Part shown: in pieces, positions 16,115 through 24,908 of the stretch
How positions within the stretch are numbered: position 1 is the first letter of the stretch
Layout: each line of letters starts with the position of its first letter
Assembly (NCBI GenBank): GCA_036266975.1
Contig: DATAWZ010000070.1
Location: 1 to 54,478 of the forward strand
Length of the DNA stretch: 54,478 nt
Reading direction: 5' to 3'
Source of the DNA: DATAWZ01 sp036266975
GTDB lineage: Bacteria; Actinomycetota; Thermoleophilia; Solirubrobacterales; Solirubrobacteraceae
Made by a program: the position numbers and the translations under genes
Notes under the pieces: generated by a model
What the model was told of the DNA's origin: nothing
The model's database searches: none
Seen by the model: only the letters and a program-made list of their open reading frames with translations

Positions 16115-16864
16115 TCAGCGATCGGAGATCACGAGCCGCAGCGCACCGTCGAACTCCGCCTGGCCGCGCAGGTGCCCGTGCTCAGCCTCCCAGCGCCCAT
16201 CGCCCAGGGCCGCGGCGAGCCGCTCGACGATACGCTGCTCGACGCGCGGCCCGAGCAGCGGCCAGACCGACTGCGCGCCGCGCACGGCCGGGTCGAGCAG
16301 CCGCTCGGGCCGGCACCAGAAGGCCTCGAAGAAGCCGTCCTGGCAGTCTGCCGGCACCGGGATGCTCTCGACCCGAGTGCGGCCGCCGAGCGCCGCCGCG
16401 ACGTCGTCGACGGCCGGGAAGCGGGGCAATTCGACCTCGACCGCCTCGCGCAGGTAGTCCCGCTGCCAGGCGGGCAGGCAGGTGAGCTCGAAGGTGAAGA
16501 CGACGACCGGACCGCGGGCGACGCGGCGCAGCTCGGCCACCCCGATCTCCCAGGAACGCCAGTGGTGGAGGGTCGCGCAGGCCATCGCCCCGTCGACCGC
16601 GCCGTCATCGAGGGGGAGCGCCTCGGCGTGGGCGCTGATCGCCGGCGCCGCGCCCGCGGGGCGCTGCGCGCGCATCGTCGGGCTCGGCTCGATCGCGAGT
16701 ACCCAGCGGTCCTCGGGCTCGTAGGACCCCGTTCCCGCGCCGACGTTCACGACCGTACGGGCGTCACCGAGTGCGGCGTGAATCCGAGCGGCGATGCGCG
16801 GATCGGCGCGGCGGTGCTGGGCGTAGGTGCGGCCGTGGCGCTCGTAGTCGACGCTGCCGCGCAT
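16115..16864 (-). CDS. SAM-dependent methyltransferase, class I
   Basis: 249 residues. Motif I VVNVGAGTGSYEP (about 38-50) binds SAM; the acidic residue of motif II is in VLAIEPSPTM, and post-motif GAMACATLHHW is the usual methyltransferase-11 motif. Start ATG 16864 (MRGSVDYERHG), where the YERHGRTYAQHRRADPRI opening is characteristic of small-molecule methyltransferases of this group. The acceptor is unknown. It is 23 bp downstream of the secreted-protein gene on the same strand, possibly co-transcribed. Confidence 0.85.
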   Translation of the reverse strand: MRGSVDYERHGRTYAQHRRADPRIAARIHAALGDARTVVNVGAGTGSYEPEDRWVLAIEPSPTMRAQRPAGAAPAISAHAEALPLDDGAVDGAMACATLHHWRSWEIGVAELRRVARGPVVVFTFELTCLPAWQRDYLREAVEVELPRFPAVDDVAAALGGRTRVESIPVPADCQDGFFEAFWCRPERLLDPAVRGAQSVWPLLGPRVEQRIVERLAAALGDGRWEAEHGHLRGQAEFDGALRLVISDR

Positions 16865-16887
16865 GCGCGCCGGGGCGGGCTACCGGC

Positions 16888-17559
16888 TCACGCCGAGCCC
16901 GAGCCCTGCGGGGCCGAACCCTGGGGCGCCGTGCCCTGCGGGGCCGAGCCCTGCGGGGCGTAGTAGTTCGGCGCCGTGAAGGGGATCGTGCAACTCGCGA
17001 CGAGCTTCGGCGCGGTCGTCGTGGGTGTCTTCTTCTTGGGTTTGGTCTTGTGCTTGTGCTTCTTGTGGGCGTGCTTGCGGGGGTGGCGGACCTTGGCGGA
17101 GGCGGCGCCCTGCGTCCCAGGCAGGACCGAGCCGCGCGAGTAGACCTTCAGGCTGATCGTCCCGGTCGCCGCGGCCGGCGTCGCGGTGGCGTTGATCGTC
17201 ATCACCACCGGTCCCGCGCTGTGGAAGTCCTGGAAGTCGACCTCGGCGCCGGTGTAGCTCGAGCCGGTACCCCATGAGTCGGTCGCGTAGTCGCCGGTGC
17301 CCGAGATCGTGCCGGCGTTGTCGGTGAAGGGATCGTTCACCCCCCCACCGCCGTACTCCGTGTAGTACCACCGCTGGCCGCATTGCACGCCGACGATGCC
17401 GCTGACGTCCGCCTTGACCTCGATCGTGAGCTGGGGCCCGGCCTGCTCGCCGTTGGGCTGCCACTGGTAGAGCTCGGCGTGCGCGCCCACGGCCGCAGCC
17501 GCGGCAAGCGCCGAACCCAGCGCCGCGAGGGCCGCCGCCGATGTCAGCCGACCCCGCAC
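16888..17559 (-). CDS. Secreted protein with Lys/His-rich linker and APQGS repeat tail
   Basis: 223 residues. An N-terminal signal peptide (RGRLTSAAALAALGSALAAAAAVGAHA, cleavage near 28) leads to a folded region of about 130 residues rich in G, T, D and Y with ELYQWQPNGEQAG near the start. Then comes a strongly basic linker (RHPRKHAHKKHKHKTKPKKK, about 158-177), a short segment with one Cys, and a tail of APQGS/APQGT repeats encoded by 15-bp tandem units. Start GTG 17559 lies 5 bp after the crotonase stop, so it is probably co-transcribed with it. I do not recognise the family; the basic linker may bind the wall or polyanions. Confidence 0.75.
   Translation of the reverse strand: MRGRLTSAAALAALGSALAAAAAVGAHAELYQWQPNGEQAGPQLTIEVKADVSGIVGVQCGQRWYYTEYGGGGVNDPFTDNAGTISGTGDYATDSWGTGSSYTGAEVDFQDFHSAGPVVMTINATATPAAATGTISLKVYSRGSVLPGTQGAASAKVRHPRKHAHKKHKHKTKPKKKTPTTTAPKLVASCTIPFTAPNYYAPQGSAPQGTAPQGSAPQGSGSA
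16904..16963. repeat. Four 15-bp tandem repeats encoding APQGS units
   Basis: Units begin at 16904, 16919, 16934 and 16949, consensus CCCTGCGGGGCCGAG, with the second unit most diverged. They code the C-terminal APQGS/T repeats of the secreted protein on the minus strand. The number of units may vary between strains. Confidence 0.8.
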
Positions 17560-17564
17560 CCTCG

Positions 17565-18452
17565 CTACTCGATCACGTGGCCCGGGTCGGGCCGGCGGTC
17601 CGGGCCACCGGCGCTGTAGTCGCCGAACGGCGAGTCGCGCTCGGACGTCGCCGTGCCGACGCCCTGGTCGGTGGCGGTGGTGATGAAGCGGTGGGCGTCA
17701 GGGGTGTTGCGCATGAGTCCGTCGAGGATGAGCCCCAGCGTCTGCGTCGACTGCAGCCCCATGTTCTCATAGGCCTGGTTGACGATGAGTTTCATCGCGG
17801 CGAGCTGTGAAGAGGGGATGCTCGCGAGCTGGGACGCCTGTTCGGCGACCGCCGCCTCGAGCTCACCGAAGGGGACCGCGGCGTTGATCAGCTCGACATC
17901 GGCCGCCTGGCGGCCGGACAGGGGCCGGCCGGTGAGCGCGTGCTCCTTGGCCTTGCTCAGGCCGAGGCGGTAGAGCCACATTCCCGACAGGTAGCAGCCC
18001 CACATGCGCGAGTACGGCGTGCCGATCTGGGCGTCCTCGGAGGCGATGATCAGATCGGCGCACAGCGCCATGTCGCTACCCCCGCCCACGCACCAGCCGT
18101 GGACCTGGGCGATCGTCGGCTTGGGCGTGCGCCACAGCGACATGAACTGCTGCGTGGGGCCGTGCGGCGAGGTCGCCCAGGCAAAGTCCTTGCCCGCGTC
18201 CCAGCGTCCGTCGGTGGTGATCGCCTCGTCCCAGTGGTGAAAGCCGCCGCCGAAGTCGTAGCCGGCGCAGAAGGATCGTCCGGCGCCGCGCACGACGATG
18301 ACCTTGACCGCCTCGTCGTGCGTCGCGGCGCCGACCGCGGCCTCGAACTCCTCGGGCATCGGCGGGACGATGGTGTTCAGGCGCTCGGGGCGGTTCAGCG
18401 TGATCGTCGCGACCGGCCCGTCGGTGGCATAGAGAATCGTCTGGTAGCTCAT
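17565..18452 (-). CDS. Enoyl-CoA hydratase/isomerase (crotonase) family protein
   Basis: 295 residues, crotonase fold acting on acyl-CoA thioesters. Oxyanion-hole motifs are GRSFCAGYDFGGG (about 58-70) and VHGWCVGGGSDMALCADLIIA (about 117-137). The length and the C-terminal ERDSPFGDY are shared with the crotonase at 37617-38534, so they are paralogues of one subfamily. Start ATG 18452. It is divergent from a TetR gene with a 32-bp palindrome between them, so expression is probably released by an acyl-CoA ligand. Exact substrate unknown. Confidence 0.88.
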   Translation of the reverse strand: MSYQTILYATDGPVATITLNRPERLNTIVPPMPEEFEAAVGAATHDEAVKVIVVRGAGRSFCAGYDFGGGFHHWDEAITTDGRWDAGKDFAWATSPHGPTQQFMSLWRTPKPTIAQVHGWCVGGGSDMALCADLIIASEDAQIGTPYSRMWGCYLSGMWLYRLGLSKAKEHALTGRPLSGRQAADVELINAAVPFGELEAAVAEQASQLASIPSSQLAAMKLIVNQAYENMGLQSTQTLGLILDGLMRNTPDAHRFITTATDQGVGTATSERDSPFGDYSAGGPDRRPDPGHVIE

Positions 18453-18458
18453 GACGGA

Positions 18459-18490
18459 CGCGAAGATAACATAATTATGTTATCTTCGCG
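18459..18490. promoter_or_regulatory. 32-bp perfect palindrome, TetR operator
   Basis: CGCGAAGATAACATAA followed by its exact reverse complement, centred between 18474 and 18475. It fills nearly all of the 41-bp gap between the divergent crotonase and TetR start codons. It carries -10-like TATGTT on both strands, so one bound TetR dimer or pair would block both promoters. The TetR ATG begins 3 bp beyond the palindrome, which suggests a leaderless message. Confidence 0.85.
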
Positions 18491-18493
18491 CGC

Positions 18494-19069
18494 ATGGCCC
18501 GCTCGCCGCTCGGGCGAACCCGGCTCCTGGAGGCGGCGCGCGCGGAGCTGCTGGCCACGGGTGGGACGCTGTCGGTGGCGAGCGTCGCCGCGCGCGCCGG
18601 GCTCAGCACCGGCGCCCTCTACCACCACTTCGGCTCGCGTGCGGGGCTGCTCACCGCGGTGCACGAGGCGTTCTACGTGGGCCTCGACGCGACGCTGGCC
18701 GACGCCTGGCTGGAACCGAACGGCAGCTGGGCCGAGCGAGAGCGGGAGCGGCTGCGCCGCTTCGTGGCCTACCACTACACCGACCCGCTCGCGCGGCTGC
18801 TGCTCGCCCACGCGGTCGACGACCCCGACGTCGCCCGGCTCGCCGCCGAGCACATCCGGCGACTGAGCCTGCTGGCCGCCGAGAACATCCGCCGCGGCCA
18901 GCGACAGCGCGAGCTCGATCGGGGGGTCGACCCCGACGCCGCCGGGGCCTACGCGATCGGCGGGCTCCGCCAAGGAATCGCCCAGCTGCTCGGGCGAGCC
19001 CGCCGCCCCTCCGCCGACCGCGCCACCGAGATGCTCTGGCGGCTGGTGGCATCGACCGTGGGCGTCTGA
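18494..19069 (+). CDS. TetR-family transcriptional regulator
   Basis: 191 residues. HTH at about 10-55: GRTRLLEAARAELLATGG, LSVASVAARAGLSTGALYHHFGSRAGLL. The C-terminal helical domain should bind a ligand, probably an acyl-CoA given the divergent crotonase. Start ATG 18494 with no Shine-Dalgarno. It is followed after 24 bp by a carboxylesterase gene on the same strand, which may be in the same transcript and regulon. Confidence 0.92.
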   Translation: MARSPLGRTRLLEAARAELLATGGTLSVASVAARAGLSTGALYHHFGSRAGLLTAVHEAFYVGLDATLADAWLEPNGSWAERERERLRRFVAYHYTDPLARLLLAHAVDDPDVARLAAEHIRRLSLLAAENIRRGQRQRELDRGVDPDAAGAYAIGGLRQGIAQLLGRARRPSADRATEMLWRLVASTVGV

Positions 19070-19093
19070 TCCTGGGCCGGTAGCCTCTCGGGC

Positions 19094-20581
19094 GTGACCC
19101 CGGTCGTCCGCACGAGCAGCGGCGCGCTCCGGGGCGAGCCCTGCGCGCACGGGACGGCGTTCCTGGGTGTCCCCTACGCGGCGCCGCCTGTCGGAGCGCT
19201 GCGGCTGCTGCCGCCCGAGCCGGCCCAGGCGTGGGACGGCGTGCGCGACGCGGTCGCCTTCGGGCCCCCGGCGCCCCAGCCGGTTCGCGAGCTGCCCGGC
19301 GTGGACTTCGCGCCGCTGTTCGGCGAGCGCTGGACCGGGCAGGACACCGAGCTGACGCTCAACGTGTGGACGCCGGACCCCGGGGGCAGCGGGCTGCCGG
19401 TGATCGTCTTCCTGCACGGCGGGGCGTTCGTCGCCGGGAGCACGACCGCCCCGATGTACAGCGGCGACGCATTCGCGCGCGACGGCGTGGTCGCCGTCAG
19501 CGTCGTCTACCGCCTGGGGCTCGAGGGCTTCCTGTCCCCCGAGGGCGGAGTGGGCAACCTGGGGCTGCACGACCAGCTCGCGGCGCTGCGCTGGGTGCAG
19601 CAGGAGATCGGCGCGTTCGGCGGGGACGCTGGCAACGTCACCGTCTGCGGTCAGTCGGCCGGGGCGATGTCGCTCGACCTGCTGCTCGGCTCGCCGCGCT
19701 CACGCGGCCTGCTGCGCCGCGCGATCAGCCAGAGCGGCGGCGTGAGCCTGACGCTCAGCCCCGAGCAGGGTGCGCGCGTGGCGCGCGCGTACTCCGAGCA
19801 GCTCGGCGTTCCGCCGACCCGTGAGGGCTTCGCCGGCGTGACGCTCGCGCGGACGATTGCCGGGCAGGCCGAGCTTCCGCCGGCGAGCGTGGACCTCACG
19901 ACGGCCGAGGACACCGACCCCAGCGCGGGGATGTTGCTGCTGCTGCCGGTGCGGGACGGCGACGTGGTCGCCGATGACCCGCTGGCGGCGGTCGGTGGCG
20001 AGGTCGACCTGCTCATCGGCGACACGCTGGAGGAGGGCAACCTCTACCTCGTCGGGATGCCGGGCTTCGACCAGGTGCCCGAGCAGGCCGCGCGCGACCT
20101 CGCCGCGCGCAACCATCCCGATCCCGACGCGCTGATCGCCGCCTACCGCGCCGCACGCCCGCAGGCGAGCGGGGGCGAACTCATGGCGCAGATCCTCACC
20201 GACGCGATGTTCCGCATCCCCAGCGGGCAGCTGGCCGAGGCCCACGCCCGCGCCGGCGGGCGCACGTGGGTCTACGAGTTCGCGTGGCGCTCGGGCGCCC
20301 TCGGCGGGCGGCTGGGCGCATGCCACGCGATCGACCTGCCGTTCACGTTCGACACCCTCTCGGCCCCGGGGCTGGTGGGCGAGGAGCAGATGCTCGGCCC
20401 CGCGGGGGGGCCGCAGGAGCTCGCCACGCGCACCCACCAGGCGTGGGTGCGCTTCGCCCGCGACGGCGATCCGGGCTGGACGCGCTTCGACGTCGAGCGG
20501 CGGGCGAGCATGCGGATCGACGAGACCTGGCAGGAGCTCGGTGACCCCGGCGCCGCGATGCGGCGGGCCTGGGGCGTCTGA
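19094..20581 (+). CDS. Type B carboxylesterase
   Basis: Alpha/beta hydrolase of 495 residues that cleaves carboxylic esters. FLGVPYAAPPVG is the type-B N-terminal signature; the oxyanion hole is FLHGGAF (about 113); the nucleophile is in VCGQSAGAM (Ser188); the acid is probably Glu in GDTLEEGNLYL (about 318) and the base His in GACHAIDLPF (about 415). No signal peptide is visible, so it is probably cytoplasmic. Start GTG 19094. It follows the TetR gene by 24 bp and may be induced with it. Confidence 0.92.
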   Translation: MTPVVRTSSGALRGEPCAHGTAFLGVPYAAPPVGALRLLPPEPAQAWDGVRDAVAFGPPAPQPVRELPGVDFAPLFGERWTGQDTELTLNVWTPDPGGSGLPVIVFLHGGAFVAGSTTAPMYSGDAFARDGVVAVSVVYRLGLEGFLSPEGGVGNLGLHDQLAALRWVQQEIGAFGGDAGNVTVCGQSAGAMSLDLLLGSPRSRGLLRRAISQSGGVSLTLSPEQGARVARAYSEQLGVPPTREGFAGVTLARTIAGQAELPPASVDLTTAEDTDPSAGMLLLLPVRDGDVVADDPLAAVGGEVDLLIGDTLEEGNLYLVGMPGFDQVPEQAARDLAARNHPDPDALIAAYRAARPQASGGELMAQILTDAMFRIPSGQLAEAHARAGGRTWVYEFAWRSGALGGRLGACHAIDLPFTFDTLSAPGLVGEEQMLGPAGGPQELATRTHQAWVRFARDGDPGWTRFDVERRASMRIDETWQELGDPGAAMRRAWGV

Positions 20582-20742
20582 GCCTCGGCCGGCGCCGCGA
20601 AGTTGTCAGCGTTTGGCCGCCATTTGGCGAGAAACCCGACAGGTACGCCGTGGTCGGGCCTGTGGGCCCCCGAGCCTCGCCGTTTTGTCGAGTTTGAGGC
20701 GTATAGCACCCCCAATCCGACAAAGTTCGGCAGAAGCCGCCG
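20582..20742. other. Convergent spacer of lower GC with several small hairpins
   Basis: 161 bp between two convergent stop codons, visibly richer in A/T than its surroundings. It contains TTTGTCG and CGACAAA arms about 27 nt apart, GGGCC-TGTG-GGCCC, and CGCCA-TT-TGGCG-type short stems. Nothing looks coding. A perfect hairpin GCCGCC-GTCA-GGCGGC at 20736-20751 spans the lipase stop codon and may terminate that gene. Structured RNA or an old repeat is possible. Confidence 0.4.
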
Positions 20743-21999
20743 TCAGGCGGCGACGCGCAGGCGCGCCGCGCCCGCAGCCCGGCGCCGGCCGCCGGCAACC
20801 GAAGCCGAAGCCGAAGCCGAAGCCGGCGTGAGGTGCCGCCCGAGCCAGGGCACCGCGAACGACATCCCCGGCAGCGCGGCGCTCAGATGGTCGACCGCCC
20901 CGCCGATCGCGTGCAGCTCGACCGGCGTGCCGCCCGCCTGCCAGCGCTCGCGAAGCTGCAGCGCCTGCCCGTAGTCGACGATCTGGTCGCGACGGCTGTG
21001 GTGCAGCAGCACCGGGCAGTCCGGCGCGATCGTGCCGAGCCGGTTCTCGCGCAGCCGCCGGCGCCAGGCCGGGATGGTCAGGACGTTCGGCTCGGTGAGG
21101 TCATCGGCGGCGATGAAGTGCGGCCCCCACAGGATCGACTCGACCACCGAGCGATGGCGCACCTCCTCGACGACCTGGCGGCCACGGTCGGTGAGCACGC
21201 GCTCGAGGTCGAGCTCGGGGTAGGCCGCGGCGTACCCGAGCGCACCGTAGGCGGCGAAGAAGGAGAAGAAGGTTCCCTCGGTGCGCTCGGCGGCGAGCTC
21301 GAGGTCGGCCACGGCCGCGCCGACGACCGCGGCGCGCAGGGGCACTTCGGGTGCGTAGGACGGCTGCAGCTGGGCCGCCCAGGCGGAGGCGACGCCGCCC
21401 TCGGAGTAGCCCATGACCGCCGCGGGCCCGTCCGCGGGCAGGACGTCGGGGTGCAACTCCCGCGCGACCCGCAGCACGTCCAGCACGTTGCGACCGAGCG
21501 CGCGGCCGACGAGATAGGGGTGATCGCCCGGGGTGCCAAGGCCCTGGTAGTCGGTGACGGCCACGGCCCAGCCGCGGGCCAGCCCCATCGCGATCAGGCC
21601 GGCCTCGTAGTCCAGCCCGCGGGCGAGCAGGCGCGAGGGGGCCGAGCCGTCGGACATCCCGTGGGTCCCGACCGCGTAGGCGACAAGCGGGAGCGGGCCC
21701 GCGTGCGGCCCGGGCGGCAGAAAGACGACACCCGACACCGCGGTCGGCTCGCCGGTGGCCGAGGTGGAGCGGTAGAGCACCCGCGTGGCGCTCGCGCGCA
21801 GCCGCACTCCGGGGATCAGGTGGGCGACCATCGGCTCGGCGCGCAGGAGCGTCCCGGGCGCACCGGGCCCGAGCGGCGATGGCGGCACATAGAACGCGCG
21901 GTCCCCTCCGCGCGGCAGCCCGCGCGGGGCGGTCAGTGCCGCCCCGGTGACGAGCACCTGCTGGGCCACCCGCACCCACGACCGGGGCGCCTCGGTCAC
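20743..21999 (-). CDS. Secretory-lipase-family (LIP) alpha/beta hydrolase
   Basis: 418 residues. Start GTG 21999 was chosen because AGGAG lies 6 nt before it; the open frame continues far upstream but only shadows plsB. The nucleophile motif is VMGYSEGGVASAWAA (Ser199); the acid is in LLHHSRRDQIVDY and the base His in GGAVDHLSAALPG near the C-terminus. The layout matches the Candida-type secretory lipase family (PF03583) found in actinobacteria. The N-terminus is not a clear signal peptide. The C-terminus ends with ASASASAS from a (GAAGCC)4 repeat at 20801-20824, then an Arg/Ala-rich tail. Confidence 0.85.
   Translation of the reverse strand: MTEAPRSWVRVAQQVLVTGAALTAPRGLPRGGDRAFYVPPSPLGPGAPGTLLRAEPMVAHLIPGVRLRASATRVLYRSTSATGEPTAVSGVVFLPPGPHAGPLPLVAYAVGTHGMSDGSAPSRLLARGLDYEAGLIAMGLARGWAVAVTDYQGLGTPGDHPYLVGRALGRNVLDVLRVARELHPDVLPADGPAAVMGYSEGGVASAWAAQLQPSYAPEVPLRAAVVGAAVADLELAAERTEGTFFSFFAAYGALGYAAAYPELDLERVLTDRGRQVVEEVRHRSVVESILWGPHFIAADDLTEPNVLTIPAWRRRLRENRLGTIAPDCPVLLHHSRRDQIVDYGQALQLRERWQAGGTPVELHAIGGAVDHLSAALPGMSFAVPWLGRHLTPASASASASVAGGRRRAAGAARLRVAA
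20801..20824. repeat. (GAAGCC)4 hexanucleotide repeat
   Basis: Four perfect 6-bp units encoding Ala-Ser dipeptides near the lipase C-terminus. In-frame changes in unit number would only lengthen or shorten the tail. Confidence 0.8.
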
Positions 22000-22162
22000 C
22001 GCCAGCTCCTGGCCTGAGCGTGCACGCTGCAGGTACGCCGCGCCGGCCGTCTTGGTTACTGACTCTGTGTCGGTCTCCCTCGATCGGCGGACCGAAGATG
22101 TCCCGTTGGGGGGTGGCTTCGCGTCCCGGCCCGCGGCCCCGGCCTGCGGGCTCAGGCGAGCC

Positions 22163-22450
22163 TCAGGCGGTGGGCGCGAAGTGCCCGACGGTCGGAGCGC
22201 CCCCGAGGAACGGCCCCGCGATCTCGCGAAGACAACCGAATTCCGGCGTCTCGGTGACCTTGATGTGGCTGTCGAACTCGTCCCACTGCACCGGCAGCAG
22301 GGAGCTCGAGGGCTCCACGCCGCGAGCCAAGACGACCGGATGGCAGCCGACCGCGCCGGCGAGCAGGTCCAGGCCACCGCTGTGCATCGCGGCCTGGGAG
22401 GTCTCCTCCTGGCCAGGGGCGATCGACAACTCGGCACGCTCGTAGACCAT
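22163..22450 (-). CDS. Antibiotic-biosynthesis-monooxygenase (ABM) domain protein
   Basis: 95 residues of the small ABM fold: VYERAELSIAPGQEE at the start, then GCHPVVLARGVE, LPVQWDEFDSHIKVTETPEF and IAGPFLGGAPTVGHF. This order is typical of actinobacterial ABM proteins, which act as dimers on quinone-like or heme substrates; the exact role here is unknown. Start ATG 22450 has GAGGAG about 8 nt upstream; a longer frame reaches 22501. Codon third positions are strongly G/C in this frame. It is divergent from plsB. The upstream non-coding stretch 22000-22162 shows nothing clear. Confidence 0.8.
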   Translation of the reverse strand: MVYERAELSIAPGQEETSQAAMHSGGLDLLAGAVGCHPVVLARGVEPSSSLLPVQWDEFDSHIKVTETPEFGCLREIAGPFLGGAPTVGHFAPTA

Positions 22451-22560
22451 CCGGACGTCTCCTCGGATCGCGATCGCGGCGCCAGCAAGCCGACCCTCCA
22501 TCCGGCGGATTCCGCGAAAGGGGGTTGGATTGAGGGCGGGAAGCGGCCAGGATAAGGCGG

Positions 22561-24870
22561 ATGAGCGATCAGCAGGTCGCCAATGGCCTCAACGGAGACC
22601 GCCCGCTTCCGACCGGGCCCGGCGAGGTCGTCGTCATCATCCGGGCGCGAACGGCCACCGAGCGCGCCCTGATCGAGCGATGGGCGCAGGCCCAGGAGCT
22701 GCGCGGCGCGCTCGTCGACATCGACGACCCCCACCTCGCCGGCCACCTCGAGCCCGGCGATCCGCTCGTCGTGCCCGTGCGGGTCGCGTGGCTGCCGCGC
22801 GAGCGTGGCGACACCAAGAGCCTGCGCAATCGCCTGCGCGTCACCGACCTCGTGGTGCTCGCCGAGCCGCGGCGTCCGTGGGAGCCGCTGCAGCGCCAGA
22901 TCGCCACGCGCGAGCCCGCACGGGCCCGGGTCATCGTCGGCGAGCCCGCCCAGGCCAGCGAGCTGCGCGACCACTTCCGCCGCCGCGTGGCCCGCGGCGA
23001 CGCGGCGGCGCTGTCGGCCTTCGTCGGGCGCCAGGCGACGCTCGCCTGCGACCGCGCCGAGCGGACGCTGATCGGCGACCGCTACAAGGTGCCCAAGCTC
23101 GTGGCCGAGCAGATCACCGCCTCGCCCCGCTTCCGCGCCGAGGTGCAGGACGCCGCCCGCACGCTCCGGCGGCCGTTCGCGGGGGTGCTCGTGGACACCG
23201 AAATCTGCCTGCGCGAGTTGGCCACGGTGCAGAGCCCGGTGGTCGCCGAGCTGTTCCGGCGGCTGCTCAGCCCGATGCACAACAAGGCCTGGGCGGTCGA
23301 GGTCGACGTGCCCTCGCTCGAGCGCTTGCGCGCGCTCAATCGCGAGTGCGGGCTGGTCTTCCTGCCCTGCCACCGCTCCTACGTGGACCCGCTCGTGCTC
23401 GGCGAGGTCCTGCACCGCCACGACTTCCCGCGCAACCACCTGCTCGGCGGGGACAATATGTCCTTCTTCCCGGTCGGCCCGCTCGGCCGGCGCTCGGGGG
23501 TCATCTTCATCCGCCGCAACTTCGGCGACGACCTGCTCTACAAGCTCGCCGTCCGCGAGTTCCTCGGCCACATCGTCTCCAAGCGCTTCAACCTGGAGTG
23601 GTACATCGAGGGCGGCCGCTCGCGCACGGGCAAGCTGCGTCCGCCCCGCTACGGGCTGCTGCACTACCTCGTCCACGCGATCGAGGCCGGCCGCGCCCAG
23701 GACGTCCAGCTCGTGCCGGTGTCGATCAGCTACGAGCACCAGCAGGAGGTCCGGGCGATCACCGCCGAGCAGGGCGGCGCAACCAAGCGCCGCGAGAGCT
23801 TCGTGTGGTTCCTGGATTACCTGCGCGCCCAGCGCGAGGAGGCTGGCGCCGCGCGCGTCATCTTCGGCGAGCCGTTCTCGCTGCGCGGCGCGCTCGCGCA
23901 GTCCGGCGACGGGCCGGCGCGGCTGGAGAAGGTCGCCTTCGCGGTCTGCGAGGGGATCAATCGCGCCACGCCGGTGACCGCGAGCTCGCTGGTCACCTAC
24001 GCGCTGCTCGGCGCCCGCGACCGGGCGCTGACGCTCGCCCAGGTGCAGCGGGTCATCGAGCCGCTGCTCGACTACGGCACGCGCCGTGCGATCGCCGGGC
24101 CGATCGCCGCCCTGCGCCGCCCGGCGCGCGTACGCGGCGCGCTCGACGCCCTCGTCGAGGCCGGGGTGGCGAGCTGCTTCATCGGCGGCGAGGAGCCGGT
24201 GTGGTCGATCGCCCCCGGCGGGCACCACTGCGCCGCCTTCTACCGCAACGGCGCGATCCACTGGTTCGTCATGCGCTCGATCGCCGAGCTCGCGCTGCTG
24301 CGGCTCGGGTCCGCGCCGCTCGATGAGGCCGCGCTCGAGCGCGCCTACGAGGACGCGATGGCCGTGCGCGACCTGCTCAAGTTCGAGTTCTTCTTCGCGT
24401 CCAAGACGCGCTTTCAGACCGAGCTGCGCGAGGAGATCGCGATCCTCGCGCCGGGGGGCTACGAGGACCACGCCGCCGACGCGATCCTCGCCGACGCGCC
24501 GACGCTGCTCGCCCATCGGGCGCTGCGCTCGTTCGTCGACGCGCAGCTCGTCGTCGCGATGCGCCTGGCCGGTCGCGACCCGCGCACCGCCTTCGACCGG
24601 GAGGGGTTCATCAACGAGTGCCTGGGCTACGGCGGCCAGCTGCTGCGGCAGGGCCGGATCCACAGCACCGACTCGGTCTCGCGCGAGCTGTATGGCGGCG
24701 CGGTCAAGCTCGCCGCCAACCGCGACCTGATCGACCCCGGGCGCGAGCCGCTGCGCCAGGCGCGCGCGGCCTACCTCGACGAGGTACGCGAGGTCAGCGA
24801 CCGCCTGGCGCTGATCTCCGAGCTCGACAGCGCCAAGCTGTCCGAGGTCCTGGACGCCCTCGCCGTCTGA
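22561..24870 (+). CDS. plsB: Glycerol-3-phosphate 1-O-acyltransferase, PlsB type
   Basis: 769 residues, close to the usual length of PlsB. It acylates glycerol-3-phosphate at position 1, first step of phospholipid synthesis, at the inner face of the membrane. The four acyltransferase blocks are present: PCHRSYVDPL (about 270, HX4D), GVIFIRRNFGDD (about 318), WYIEGGRSRTGKL (about 348) and LVPVSISYE (about 385). The long N-terminal region (1-200) and the C-terminal half are PlsB-specific. Start ATG 22561 with AAGGCGG adjacent. Divergent from the small ABM gene. Confidence 0.93.
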   Translation: MSDQQVANGLNGDRPLPTGPGEVVVIIRARTATERALIERWAQAQELRGALVDIDDPHLAGHLEPGDPLVVPVRVAWLPRERGDTKSLRNRLRVTDLVVLAEPRRPWEPLQRQIATREPARARVIVGEPAQASELRDHFRRRVARGDAAALSAFVGRQATLACDRAERTLIGDRYKVPKLVAEQITASPRFRAEVQDAARTLRRPFAGVLVDTEICLRELATVQSPVVAELFRRLLSPMHNKAWAVEVDVPSLERLRALNRECGLVFLPCHRSYVDPLVLGEVLHRHDFPRNHLLGGDNMSFFPVGPLGRRSGVIFIRRNFGDDLLYKLAVREFLGHIVSKRFNLEWYIEGGRSRTGKLRPPRYGLLHYLVHAIEAGRAQDVQLVPVSISYEHQQEVRAITAEQGGATKRRESFVWFLDYLRAQREEAGAARVIFGEPFSLRGALAQSGDGPARLEKVAFAVCEGINRATPVTASSLVTYALLGARDRALTLAQVQRVIEPLLDYGTRRAIAGPIAALRRPARVRGALDALVEAGVASCFIGGEEPVWSIAPGGHHCAAFYRNGAIHWFVMRSIAELALLRLGSAPLDEAALERAYEDAMAVRDLLKFEFFFASKTRFQTELREEIAILAPGGYEDHAADAILADAPTLLAHRALRSFVDAQLVVAMRLAGRDPRTAFDREGFINECLGYGGQLLRQGRIHSTDSVSRELYGGAVKLAANRDLIDPGREPLRQARAAYLDEVREVSDRLALISELDSAKLSEVLDALAV

Positions 24871-24908
24871 AGTCGCCGACCGTCGACCCCGCGACCGGTC
24901 GCGACCGG

